Positions 16,353 to 23,711 of a stretch of DNA of 64,000 nt are shown here, in pieces. A model generated the notes under the pieces. The model had not been told where the DNA came from. It saw nothing but the letters and a program-made list of their open reading frames with translations, and made no database searches. Positions within the stretch are counted from its first letter, which is position 1. Each line of letters starts with the position of its first letter. This DNA comes from Elusimicrobiota bacterium (GTDB lineage: Bacteria > Elusimicrobiota > Elusimicrobia > UBA1565 > UBA9628), in the NCBI GenBank assembly GCA_016212795.1, contig JACRDT010000048.1, forward strand, positions 1 through 64,000, in the 5' to 3' direction. A program made the translations under genes and the position numbers.

Positions 16353-17532
16353 AGAGACCCGGGTCCGGCTCGAGCCTTGGGCCAAGGCGGAGGACCCGGG
16401 CTGGGACCAGAGAGGCACGGACAGTCTCATGGCGGCGGCGTGGTCCGTCAACGCCAACTCGGCCTGGACCAAAGCCTACACCGCGTACTGGTGCCCGAAG
16501 CACGCGTCGAGGATCAAGGTCGTCTACTACGGCGCGCCGGCCGCCGACGCCTTTCCCGAGGGCGTCCGGCACGGCGGGCCATCCGGCCTGGACCCCGCGC
16601 CGGCCGCGCCGGCTTTCCCGTGGCCTTACATCGTGTGCGTGGCGCGGCTGGCCGAGTACAAGGGCATCGACGTCCTGGCCATGGCGTTCGCGGAGGTCGT
16701 CGGCCAAGGGGAGGATGTCGGCCTGGTCCTGGTCGGGGCCGACCATTCCAGGGGACAGCTCTTCACGTTCATCGAGAGGCTCGGCATCGCGGACCGCGTG
16801 CGCTGGCTCGGCCAGCAGCCGCACGCCAGGGTCCTGGAGCTCCTGCGGGGATGCGAGCTCTTCGTCCTGCCCAGCAGGCGCGAGAGCCTCGGCGGCGCCG
16901 CCATCGAGGCCATGGCCGCGGGCAAGGCGGTCGTGGCGTCGCGCACGGGCGGCATCCCGGAGCTGGTGACGGACGGCCGCGAGGGCATCCTGGTCGAGCC
17001 CAAGGAGCCCGCCGCCCTGGCCCGCGCCATGCTCAAGCTCCTGCGTGACCCGGCGGAGCGCTCCCGCATGGGCGCGGCCGCCAGGGAGAAGAGCCGGAGG
17101 TTTTCGTGGGACCGGGCTCTCGACGCCTACGCCCGGGATTGGTCCTCCCACCCCGCGTGGCGTCCGGGCGCGGCCGTGGGCTTCGCGATCTGGGACTCGG
17201 GGGCCGACCAGACCTGCCAGGCCATCGCGGCCAGCGTCATGGACGGCTTTCGGCGCAAGGCCCAGCCGTTTTGCCTGTGCTGGTGGCGTTCGACATGGGG
17301 CGAGCCGTTCCGCTCGGAGGTCCCCGGGGGGCGGGTGTACAGGGTGGGTCTGCCGGGGAGCGCTCGGACCGCGCTCTTGGACCCTGTCGTCGTCGCGGCC
17401 CAACTCTTGTGGATCGCCGCCGCCGAGCGCGTCGGCGTCTGGCACGTGCTCGTCATCCGCTACCGGCGGCTGCGGGGCTTGCGGTGGTTCCTCCGGGCCG
17501 CCCGGCAGAGCCCCGTGGTGACCTTGGCATGA
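16333..17532 (+). CDS. Rearranged glycosyltransferase family 4 (donor domain plus foreign acceptor-domain fragment)
   Basis: 399 residues. Residues 30-255 match the last third of a GT4 acceptor domain plus a complete donor domain (VCVARLAEYKGIDVLAMAF, LPSRRESLGGAAIEAMAAGKAVVASRTGG). The ~120 residues expected before this are missing. Residues about 275-399 (AVGFAIWDSGADQTCQAIA to VWHVLVIRYRRLRGLRWFLRA and VVTLA) read like the start of another GT4 acceptor domain that is cut off after its third strand. The order C-half then N-half suggests deletion between tandem paralogues. It may be inactive or may work with a partner. It ends with an ATGA overlap into the next gene. Confidence 0.7.
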   Translation: MNASCVEETRVRLEPWAKAEDPGWDQRGTDSLMAAAWSVNANSAWTKAYTAYWCPKHASRIKVVYYGAPAADAFPEGVRHGGPSGLDPAPAAPAFPWPYIVCVARLAEYKGIDVLAMAFAEVVGQGEDVGLVLVGADHSRGQLFTFIERLGIADRVRWLGQQPHARVLELLRGCELFVLPSRRESLGGAAIEAMAAGKAVVASRTGGIPELVTDGREGILVEPKEPAALARAMLKLLRDPAERSRMGAAAREKSRRFSWDRALDAYARDWSSHPAWRPGAAVGFAIWDSGADQTCQAIAASVMDGFRRKAQPFCLCWWRSTWGEPFRSEVPGGRVYRVGLPGSARTALLDPVVVAAQLLWIAAAERVGVWHVLVIRYRRLRGLRWFLRAARQSPVVTLA

Positions 17533-18602
17533 TCTCGGTCATCGTCCCGACGCTCAACCGGGCCCGGTCCCTTGTCCGGGCTCTGCGCTGCCTGAGGGGA
17601 CAGGACCTTCGCGCCGATGGGTTCGAGGTGCTGATCGTCGACAACCGCTCGACCGACCCGACTCGGAGCGTCGCGAAAGGGTTCGTCGCGCGGCATCCGG
17701 CGCGCCGGTTCCGGTACGTCCGGGAGGAGGAGCGGGGGCTCCTGTTCGGCCGCAACCGGGGCGTGGAGGAGGCGCGTGGGGACATCCTGGCCTTCATCGA
17801 TGACGATATCGAACCGGCCCCGGGTTGGCTGAAGGCCATCCGGCGCTCCTTCGCCGACCCTGGCGTGCGGATCGTGGGCGGGCCCATCCTGCCCAGGTAC
17901 GAGGCGCGGCCCCCCGCCTGGCTGGAGTGGTTCTGGACCGAGCGTCCCGAGGGGCGGTTCTGCGCGCCCTTGGGCCTGCTTGATTTCGGGGACAAGGCCC
18001 GGGAGGTGGATCCCGCTTTCGTCTGGGGCGGGAATCTCGCCATCCGCAGGGAGGTGCTGGTGGACCTCGGCGGATTCCACCCGGAATACTTCCCCGGGAA
18101 GCTGTGGTGCTTCGAGGGGGATGGGGAGGTCGGCCTCGCCAGGAAGGCGCGGGCGGCGGGCTGCAAGGCGGTCTATCAGCCCGAGGCTCTGGTCCGCCAT
18201 CGCATCCCGAAGGGGAGGATGACGCCCGAGTACTTCGAGAAGAGGTTCTTCTACGGCGGCGTGGGCGAGTCTTTCACCCGCCTCAGGGATTCCAGGGGCA
18301 GACTTGAAGAAGACCGCCCGGGGGGCGGGCGGCGGCCCCACCGCAAGGATCGCTGGGCGCTGAGGCTCAGGGAGCGTTTCGAGAAGGCCGGAGCCTTCGA
18401 CCCCTCGGACCGCGATCCCGGGAAACAGGCGCTCGTCGAGCGCTTCAACCGCGCCTATCGGGAAGGTTTCGAGTCCCATCAGGCCGCGGTCCGCAGGAGC
18501 CCGGCGCTCCTGAGATGGGTCCTGAAAAAAGACTACTGGGACTACAAGCTGCCGCGGGTGAGGGTCCGGGGTGCGGGGAGGATCCGTCGACGGCGATTCT
18601 AG
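17529..18602 (+). CDS. Glycosyltransferase family 2
   Basis: 357 residues, ATG 17529 overlapping the previous stop. GT-A: MISVIVPTLNRARSLVRAL, VDNRSTDPT, RNRGVEEARGDILAFIDDDIEP (DXD), WGGNLAIRREVL, and CFEGDGEVGLARKARAAG as the catalytic acidic region. Inverting sugar transferase, acceptor unknown. A charged C-terminal tail of about 100 residues follows. Last gene before the small peptide gene. Confidence 0.88.
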   Translation: MISVIVPTLNRARSLVRALRCLRGQDLRADGFEVLIVDNRSTDPTRSVAKGFVARHPARRFRYVREEERGLLFGRNRGVEEARGDILAFIDDDIEPAPGWLKAIRRSFADPGVRIVGGPILPRYEARPPAWLEWFWTERPEGRFCAPLGLLDFGDKAREVDPAFVWGGNLAIRREVLVDLGGFHPEYFPGKLWCFEGDGEVGLARKARAAGCKAVYQPEALVRHRIPKGRMTPEYFEKRFFYGGVGESFTRLRDSRGRLEEDRPGGGRRPHRKDRWALRLRERFEKAGAFDPSDRDPGKQALVERFNRAYREGFESHQAAVRRSPALLRWVLKKDYWDYKLPRVRVRGAGRIRRRRF

Positions 18603-18715
18603 GGAAGAGGGCCCTTGCCGCGCCCGTGTGGTTTTGATTCGATATGTCGATTCATAGTCGCATGGAGGTCGGCAGGGCCTTTGTCCAAGCTCAGCGGCGT
18701 GACGATCTTATTTGA

Positions 18716-18732
18716 TATGATGAGGTTGGAGG
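18716..18732 (+). promoter_or_regulatory. Extended -10 and Shine-Dalgarno of the small peptide gene
   Basis: TGA followed by TATGAT (18716-18721) is an extended -10 in a locally AT-richer stretch. GGAGG at 18728-18732 lies 9 nt before ATG 18742, which makes this one of the few genes here with a textbook ribosome-binding site. Confidence 0.5.
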
Positions 18733-18741
18733 CGATGCTCG

Positions 18742-18867
18742 ATGACCAGAAACGAGGATAAGAAGCGTCCATCCAAGAGCGGCCGGTCCGGCCGCGGCGG
18801 CAAGAGGAAGTACAACAAGCCCGAGCTGGAGAAGCACGGGGTGCTGTCGATCGTCGAAGGGGACTAA
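18742..18867 (+). CDS. Small peptide with lasso-type RiPP leader motif
   Basis: 41 residues with a strong SD. The first half is basic and Gly/Ser-rich (KSGRSGRGGKRK). The second half is KYNKPELEKHGVL followed by SIVEGD, which fits the YxxPxLxxxG motif (Y24, P27, L29, G33) that PqqD-like proteins recognise in lasso-peptide leaders. Only eight residues follow the Gly, so either the core is very short or the peptide acts as a carrier or docking partner. The locus also has a PqqD protein, an HprK-like kinase, a pol-beta nucleotidyltransferase and an S26-like peptidase, a set that often travels with such leaders. No lasso cyclase/protease pair is seen. The product is unknown. Confidence 0.65.
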   Translation: MTRNEDKKRPSKSGRSGRGGKRKYNKPELEKHGVLSIVEGD

Positions 18868-18987
18868 TCACTTTCCTCCCCCGCGGGGAGGAAAGTAGCC
18901 GTGGGGGCAGATGCCGTTTCATCAATCTCTCCTAAGAAACCGGAGTTAGCCCCCCGCTACTTGTCCCCCGTGGGGGGGCAAGTGACT
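18867..18987. repeat. Two family A palindromes, variant stem
   Basis: 18867-18924 in plus orientation has the stem CACTTTCCTCCCC/GGGGAGGAAAGT and ends ATGCCGTTTCATCA. 18949-18987 is in the opposite orientation (GCTACTTGTCCCCC/GGGGGGCAAGTGAC). Paired stem changes (TCGCC to TTTCC or TTGTC with matching complements) show that the hairpin itself is conserved. Confidence 0.8.
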
Positions 18988-19001
18988 AGGATGCCGGCCC
19001 G

Positions 19002-19817
19002 ATGTTGAGCGTCATCGTCTCGTCCCAGCGCTCCGCCACGTCGATCCCTCACTGCCGCAGCGTCGCCAGGACCGTCGGGACGCGCCACGAATACCTCCTG
19101 ATCGCCAACCCCGAAGGCAGGCTGGGATTGGCGGCCGCCTACAACCGGGGCGTCGCCCGCTCGACCGGCGAGGTCCTGGTCTTCAGTCATGACGACGCCT
19201 TCCCGATGACGCCGGGGTGGGGCGCCGTCCTTGAGAGGAAGTTCGCCGCGGACCCCTCGGTCGGGCTCCTCGGGGTCGCCGGCACCAGGCTCCTGTCCCC
19301 TTGGGACCTGCGCTGGGAGGCCGCCGGCCCGCCGTTCCTCCGGGGAAGCGTCGTGCAGGAGGCGCGGGGCGGGCCGCGGTTCCTGAGCCTCTTCTCGTGG
19401 GACCGGACGGACGCGGAGGTGGTCGCGGCGGACGGGCTTTTCCTGGCGGTCCGGGCCGGGCTCTTCAGCCGCGTCCGGTTCGACGAAGAGCGCTTCGGCG
19501 GGTTCCATTTCTACGACCTGGACCTTTGCATGCAGGTCAGGAGGACGCGCCGGTGCGTGGTGACCTCGGACATCCTGGTCAGGCACCGGTCCTCCGGCCT
19601 GCGCGACAAGGATTGGAGCGCGGCCGCGGCCATGTTCCGGGAGAAGTACAGGGACGTCCTGCCGGCGTCGTGCGCCCCGCGCGGCGCCCCCTTTAGGGGC
19701 TTCGCGCCCCTTGGGAGAGGCGTTGGCCGGCCTGGGCGCGGCCCCTCCGAGGTCAGGCACTTCGGCCTGGCGGGCCAGGGGGGCCGGGTGCTGCGCCGCC
19801 TGGGGCTGCTCCCATGA
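19002..19817 (+). CDS. StrF-like family 2 glycosyltransferase
   Basis: 271 residues. MLSVIVSSQR, AAAYNRGVARSTGEVLVFSHDDAFP and WDRTDAEVVAADGLFLAVRAGLF, then FHFYDLDLCMQVRR, are the motifs of the StrF-type GT-A family. It has a DD rather than DXD metal site. The C-terminal ~40 residues are low-complexity and are partly read from a family B element (19685-19746). ATGA overlap with the next radical SAM gene. Confidence 0.8.
   Translation: MLSVIVSSQRSATSIPHCRSVARTVGTRHEYLLIANPEGRLGLAAAYNRGVARSTGEVLVFSHDDAFPMTPGWGAVLERKFAADPSVGLLGVAGTRLLSPWDLRWEAAGPPFLRGSVVQEARGGPRFLSLFSWDRTDAEVVAADGLFLAVRAGLFSRVRFDEERFGGFHFYDLDLCMQVRRTRRCVVTSDILVRHRSSGLRDKDWSAAAAMFREKYRDVLPASCAPRGAPFRGFAPLGRGVGRPGRGPSEVRHFGLAGQGGRVLRRLGLLP
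19685..19746 (+). repeat. Family B element in the 3' end of a glycosyltransferase
   Basis: Shares GGGAGAGGCGTTGGCCGGCC with the element at 22059-22136. The left half is a different palindrome (GCCCCCTTTAGGGGC). Read in frame. Confidence 0.55.
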
Positions 19818-20848
19818 GGCCGGCGGTGCGTCCTCCGGGCGGGACGCCGCGCCGGTTCAGGCTGGCCGACTGGGCGGCCGCCGCCCAGGCCGCGTTCCTG
19901 GCGGCCGTCGGCGGCAAGAGGACGCCCCTGGCCGTGAGCTACATCATCACCAACAGGTGCAACTCGCAGTGCGCCTACTGCGACCGCTGGAAGAAGGCGG
20001 ACCCGGGGCTGAGCACGGAGCAGGCCTGCGACCTGCTCGCCGGGCTCAGGAGGCTGGGGACGAGGTTCCTGCAGATCACGGGCGGGGAGCCCTTCCTGCG
20101 CGAGGATCTGGCCGTCGTCGTCCGGCGGGCCCGCGAGCTAAGCCTCCACACCGGCGTCAACACGAACGGCTCGCTGCTCAAGGCGAACGCCGGGGTGCTG
20201 AGGCATCTGGACCGGCTCTGCTTGAGCCTGGACGGCCCCCCGGAGGTCCACGAGAAGATCAGGCCGAAGGGGGCGCACTGGCAGGTGGAGGAGGCCATCG
20301 CGATCGCGGCCGACCACGGGGTCCCGGTCTCCCTGAACGTGACGCTGACGAGGTTCAACACGGCGCACGTCGATTACCTGCTGGACTTCGCCGCGGCCAA
20401 GGGGGTCGCCATCTCGTTCCAGCCGGCGGACGTCCACGCCCTGTCCAGCGCGCGCCCCAACGAGGCGGCGGGCGACCGCGACGAGGTCCGGCGGGCGTTC
20501 GGCCGGCTGGAGGAGCGCAAGCGGGACCGCGCGCGGATGGAGAACGGGTTCCTCGAGCTGAGCTACATGAGGAAGTGGCCCGGGCCGCAGGGCGTGTGCT
20601 GCGCCGGGGGGAGGCTGTTCTTCCGCATCGAGAGCAACGGCGACGTCATGGTCTGCGGCTTGAAGGAGCGGGGCGGGGAGTTCCCGAACGTTCTCCGAGA
20701 CGGCCTGGAGGCCGCGTTGGAGGCCGTGCCTTTCCCCGACTGCGACGCGTGCTTCAGCTCCACCCGGCTGAGGATCAACCTCCTCTACAGCGCGCTCCGC
20801 CTCAACCGGGGCGTCATCCTCGACTGGCTCGGGGGGCGGCGGCCATGA
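19814..20848 (+). CDS. Radical SAM protein (MoaA/SPASM-like)
   Basis: 344 residues. CNSQCAYC cluster motif, FLQITGGEPFLRED, TNGSLL and LSLDGPPEVHEKIR, as in MoaA/HpnH-like enzymes. The C-terminal part has CCAGG, FFRIESNGDVMVCGL and CDACF, a short SPASM-like auxiliary-cluster region. Probably modifies a sugar, lipid or peptide made by this locus. Between two genes joined by ATGA overlaps. Confidence 0.83.
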   Translation: MRPAVRPPGGTPRRFRLADWAAAAQAAFLAAVGGKRTPLAVSYIITNRCNSQCAYCDRWKKADPGLSTEQACDLLAGLRRLGTRFLQITGGEPFLREDLAVVVRRARELSLHTGVNTNGSLLKANAGVLRHLDRLCLSLDGPPEVHEKIRPKGAHWQVEEAIAIAADHGVPVSLNVTLTRFNTAHVDYLLDFAAAKGVAISFQPADVHALSSARPNEAAGDRDEVRRAFGRLEERKRDRARMENGFLELSYMRKWPGPQGVCCAGGRLFFRIESNGDVMVCGLKERGGEFPNVLRDGLEAALEAVPFPDCDACFSSTRLRINLLYSALRLNRGVILDWLGGRRP

Positions 20849-22170
20849 TCCTGCCGGTGAGCCGCAGGACGGTCAGCCTCTACCCGGGCGAGTGGCTGGA
20901 CATCGCGCGGCTGGCGGCCGCCGGGGAGCTCGTCGAGGGGGAGTGCGAGCGTTCGTTCGCGGCCCGCTTCGCCCGCTACGTGGGGGTGGAGCACGCCGTC
21001 CCCACGGGCACGGGGCGCTTCGCGCTGTCCGCCATCCTGCGGGCCATGGGCCCGCCCCCGGGCGGCGAGGTCATCATGCCGGCCTACGAGGACCTCTCGG
21101 TCCCGCAGGAGGTCCGGGGCCTGGGGCTCGTGCCTGTGTTCGCGGATGTCTCGCCGGAGAGCCAGGGCGTCGGGGTCCAGGGGGTCCTGGACCGCATGAC
21201 GGACAGGACCGTGGCGGTCGTCGTCGCGCACCTCTTCGGGATCGCCGCCGGCATCGACGCCATCGTGGCCGCGGCCCGCGGCCGCGGCGTCAAGGTCATC
21301 GAGGACTGCGCGCACGCCGTGGGGACCAGGAGGGACGGGACGCACGTCGGGGGCGCGGGGGACGCGGCGTTCTTCAGCTTCCACTCGACCAAGCCGTTCA
21401 TGACCTTCGGCGGCGGGATGGCCGTGACGCGCGACCCGGAGCTGGCGGCGAGGATCCGGGCCCTGGTGGAGGCCAGCCCGTACCCGAGCCGGGCCGACCT
21501 CCTGCTGCGCGTCCTCTCCACTTACGCGCTGGCGGCGATGACCAGCGCCCCGGCGTTCCCGCTGGGTGTGTTCCCGGTCCTGCTGCTTCTCGACCGGCTC
21601 GGCGTCGACCCCGTCGGCGTCTACGACCGCGCGTTCAGGCGCCCGGTGAGCGTGGCTCGGACCGACGTCAGGCTCGCCAACGCGCAGGCCCTGGTCGGGC
21701 TCCGGCAGCTCGACCGGGTGGACGGGGGCCTGGAGCGGCGCAGGGCCAACGCGAGGGCGCTGGACGCCGCCCTGGGCGCGGGGATCGGAAGGCCCGACCA
21801 CGGCGAGGGCGGCAACCGCTACTTCTACATCATCTTCGACGACGACGCGCCGCGGCTGAGGAGCCGCCTGCTGCGCCGGGGCGTCGACACGGGCCGCGGA
21901 CTCATGAGGCATTGCCCGGCGGCCTTCGGCTTGAGGCCCGAGGATTTCCCGAACACGACGAGGATGCTGGAGACCAGCCTGCAGGTCCCGGCGCACGAGG
22001 GGCTGACGCCCCGGGCGATGGCGGAGATCGCGGCCCTCATCAACCGCGAGGCGGCCGGGGCGCGGCCTGGGCCGGCAGGCCCAGGGGCCGAGCGTCCCGG
22101 CGGCCATAGGGAGAGGCGTTGGCCGGCCGGGGCGCCCGGCGCCGCGCGAGATGGTATCATACCTCCGTGA
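20845..22170 (+). CDS. DegT/DnrJ/EryC1 family PLP aminotransferase
   Basis: 441 residues. AVPTGTGRFALSAILRA, GGEVIMPAYEDLSVPQEV, VAHLFGIAAGID, VIEDCAHAVGTRRDG, and SFHSTKPFMTFGGGM with the Schiff-base Lys. Family members transaminate keto-sugars for surface glycans. The C-terminal ~50 residues (GARPGPAGPGAE and on) are read from a family B element and are not part of the fold. Its stop overlaps the GTG of the next gene. Confidence 0.87.
   Translation: MILPVSRRTVSLYPGEWLDIARLAAAGELVEGECERSFAARFARYVGVEHAVPTGTGRFALSAILRAMGPPPGGEVIMPAYEDLSVPQEVRGLGLVPVFADVSPESQGVGVQGVLDRMTDRTVAVVVAHLFGIAAGIDAIVAAARGRGVKVIEDCAHAVGTRRDGTHVGGAGDAAFFSFHSTKPFMTFGGGMAVTRDPELAARIRALVEASPYPSRADLLLRVLSTYALAAMTSAPAFPLGVFPVLLLLDRLGVDPVGVYDRAFRRPVSVARTDVRLANAQALVGLRQLDRVDGGLERRRANARALDAALGAGIGRPDHGEGGNRYFYIIFDDDAPRLRSRLLRRGVDTGRGLMRHCPAAFGLRPEDFPNTTRMLETSLQVPAHEGLTPRAMAEIAALINREAAGARPGPAGPGAERPGGHRERRWPAGAPGAARDGIIPP
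22059..22136 (+). repeat. Family B element in the aminotransferase tail
   Basis: Contains the core GCCTGGGCCGGCAGGCCCAG, then GGCCGAGCGTCCCGGCGGCC and GGGAGAGGCGTTGGCC. The inverted copy at 39670-39727 matches over more than 35 bp. Confidence 0.75.
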
Positions 22171-23711
22171 GAGTCGCGCTGGTGTTCAATCCGTTCTCCT
22201 ACAAGGTCCACGAGGAGAACCTGAGGGTGGTGCAGAAGTACTTCGGGCTGTTCCCGCCCCTGTCGCTGGCCTGGGTGGCGGCCATCGTCAGGCGGGCGGG
22301 GCACGAGGCGGTCATCGTCGACGCCCGGACCCTGGACCTGACGAGGCAGGATACCGCGGCCATCCTGAAGGATTATCGGCCGGACGTCATCGGCGCCATG
22401 ATGACGACCTACATGTTCCCGGAGACGCTCTCGTGGCTCCGGTACCTCAGGAGCGAGCTGGCGGCGTCGGGCCTGAGGCCCAAGGTCCTCATCGGCGGCT
22501 ACAACCTGAGGGTCTATCCCGAGGAATCGGTCCTGCACCCCGAGATCGACTTCGGCTGCCGCGAGCACGCCTACCACACCGTGCCCGCCCTGCTCCGGGA
22601 GCTCGAGCGGCCCGCCCCGGACCTGGGGTCCGTCCCGGGGCTGGTCTGGAAGAAGGGAGGGGCCGTCGTCATCAACCCTCATCCCGAGCCCATCGATTTC
22701 GACCTGTTCCCCGCCCCTGCCCGCGACCTCCTGCCCAACGAACTCTACGCCGAGTTCCCGACCCAGCGCAAGAATTTCACCGTCATGGTGACCTCCCTGG
22801 GCTGCCCCTTCCGGTGCTCGTTCTGCGAGGCGGGCGGGACCCCGTACTCCCCGCGCAGCCCGAAGACGGTCGTCGACGAGATCGAGGAGTGCGTGAGGCG
22901 CCACGGCGTCGGGGAGATCGACATCTTCGACTACGACTTCACGGCCCAGCGCCAGAGGGTCCTGGACATCTGCGAGGGCGTCGTCGAGCGCGGGATCGAC
23001 GTCTCCTGGGCCTGCAGGTCGCGGGTCGACACCGTGGACCGGGGTCTCCTCGAGGCCATGGCCCGGGCGGGCTGCGGGAGGATCTACTGGGGGATCGAGC
23101 ACGGCGACCAGGAGGTCCTCGACCGGCTCGGCAAGAAGATTTCCCTCGAGAAGATCCGCGAGACGGTCGCCCTGAGCAGGGGCGCCGGGATCCAGAACCT
23201 CGGGTTCTTCCTGGTCGGCGTGCCGGGCGAGACCGAGGAGAGCATCGCCCGCACCGTGGACTTCGCCCGGTCGCTGAGGCTCGACTACGCGCAGTTCTCC
23301 AAGCTGCTGGCCAAGCCCGGGACGGGGTTGTGGCAGGACATGAAGAAGCGCGGCTGGAGGGACTATTGGGCCGACTGGGTGAGCGGCCGGGAGGCCGATC
23401 GCGAGCTCCCCCGCCCCTGGCTGGCCGGGCTGGATGGCGAAAGGCTCGACGCGCTCACGCACGAGGCGTACCTGAGGTTCTCCTCCGGGCCGGCCTTCAT
23501 CCTCCGGCACCTGCTGATGTGCCGGTCGCTGGGAGAGCTCCTCCGCAAGGTCCTGGCGTACGGCGACATGGCCCTCGGGAGGCTCGTCCGGCGGACCGGG
23601 GCCTTCCGCATCCATCATGAGAACCCCGTCGCGACCCTGCTGTACCGGCGGCGCTTCAAGCGCGGCCGCCGCCCCGCCGGCCTCGTCGGCCTCCTCGATG
23701 AGCGGGGCTGA
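22167..23711 (+). CDS. B12-binding-type radical SAM protein
   Basis: 514 residues from GTG 22167, which is 6 nt after a TATCAT -10. N-terminal Rossmann-type B12-domain region (PPLSLAWVAAIVRRAGHEAVIVDA, VIGAMMTTYMFPETL, KVLIGGYN), then CPFRCSFC, YWGIEHGDQEVLDRLGK and LGFFLVGVPGETEESI of the BchE/Elp3-like radical SAM core. The C-terminal ~110 residues are unassigned. The enzyme class includes methylases and ring-forming enzymes; the substrate is unknown. It overlaps the membrane protein gene that follows. Confidence 0.83.
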   Translation: MRVALVFNPFSYKVHEENLRVVQKYFGLFPPLSLAWVAAIVRRAGHEAVIVDARTLDLTRQDTAAILKDYRPDVIGAMMTTYMFPETLSWLRYLRSELAASGLRPKVLIGGYNLRVYPEESVLHPEIDFGCREHAYHTVPALLRELERPAPDLGSVPGLVWKKGGAVVINPHPEPIDFDLFPAPARDLLPNELYAEFPTQRKNFTVMVTSLGCPFRCSFCEAGGTPYSPRSPKTVVDEIEECVRRHGVGEIDIFDYDFTAQRQRVLDICEGVVERGIDVSWACRSRVDTVDRGLLEAMARAGCGRIYWGIEHGDQEVLDRLGKKISLEKIRETVALSRGAGIQNLGFFLVGVPGETEESIARTVDFARSLRLDYAQFSKLLAKPGTGLWQDMKKRGWRDYWADWVSGREADRELPRPWLAGLDGERLDALTHEAYLRFSSGPAFILRHLLMCRSLGELLRKVLAYGDMALGRLVRRTGAFRIHHENPVATLLYRRRFKRGRRPAGLVGLLDERG

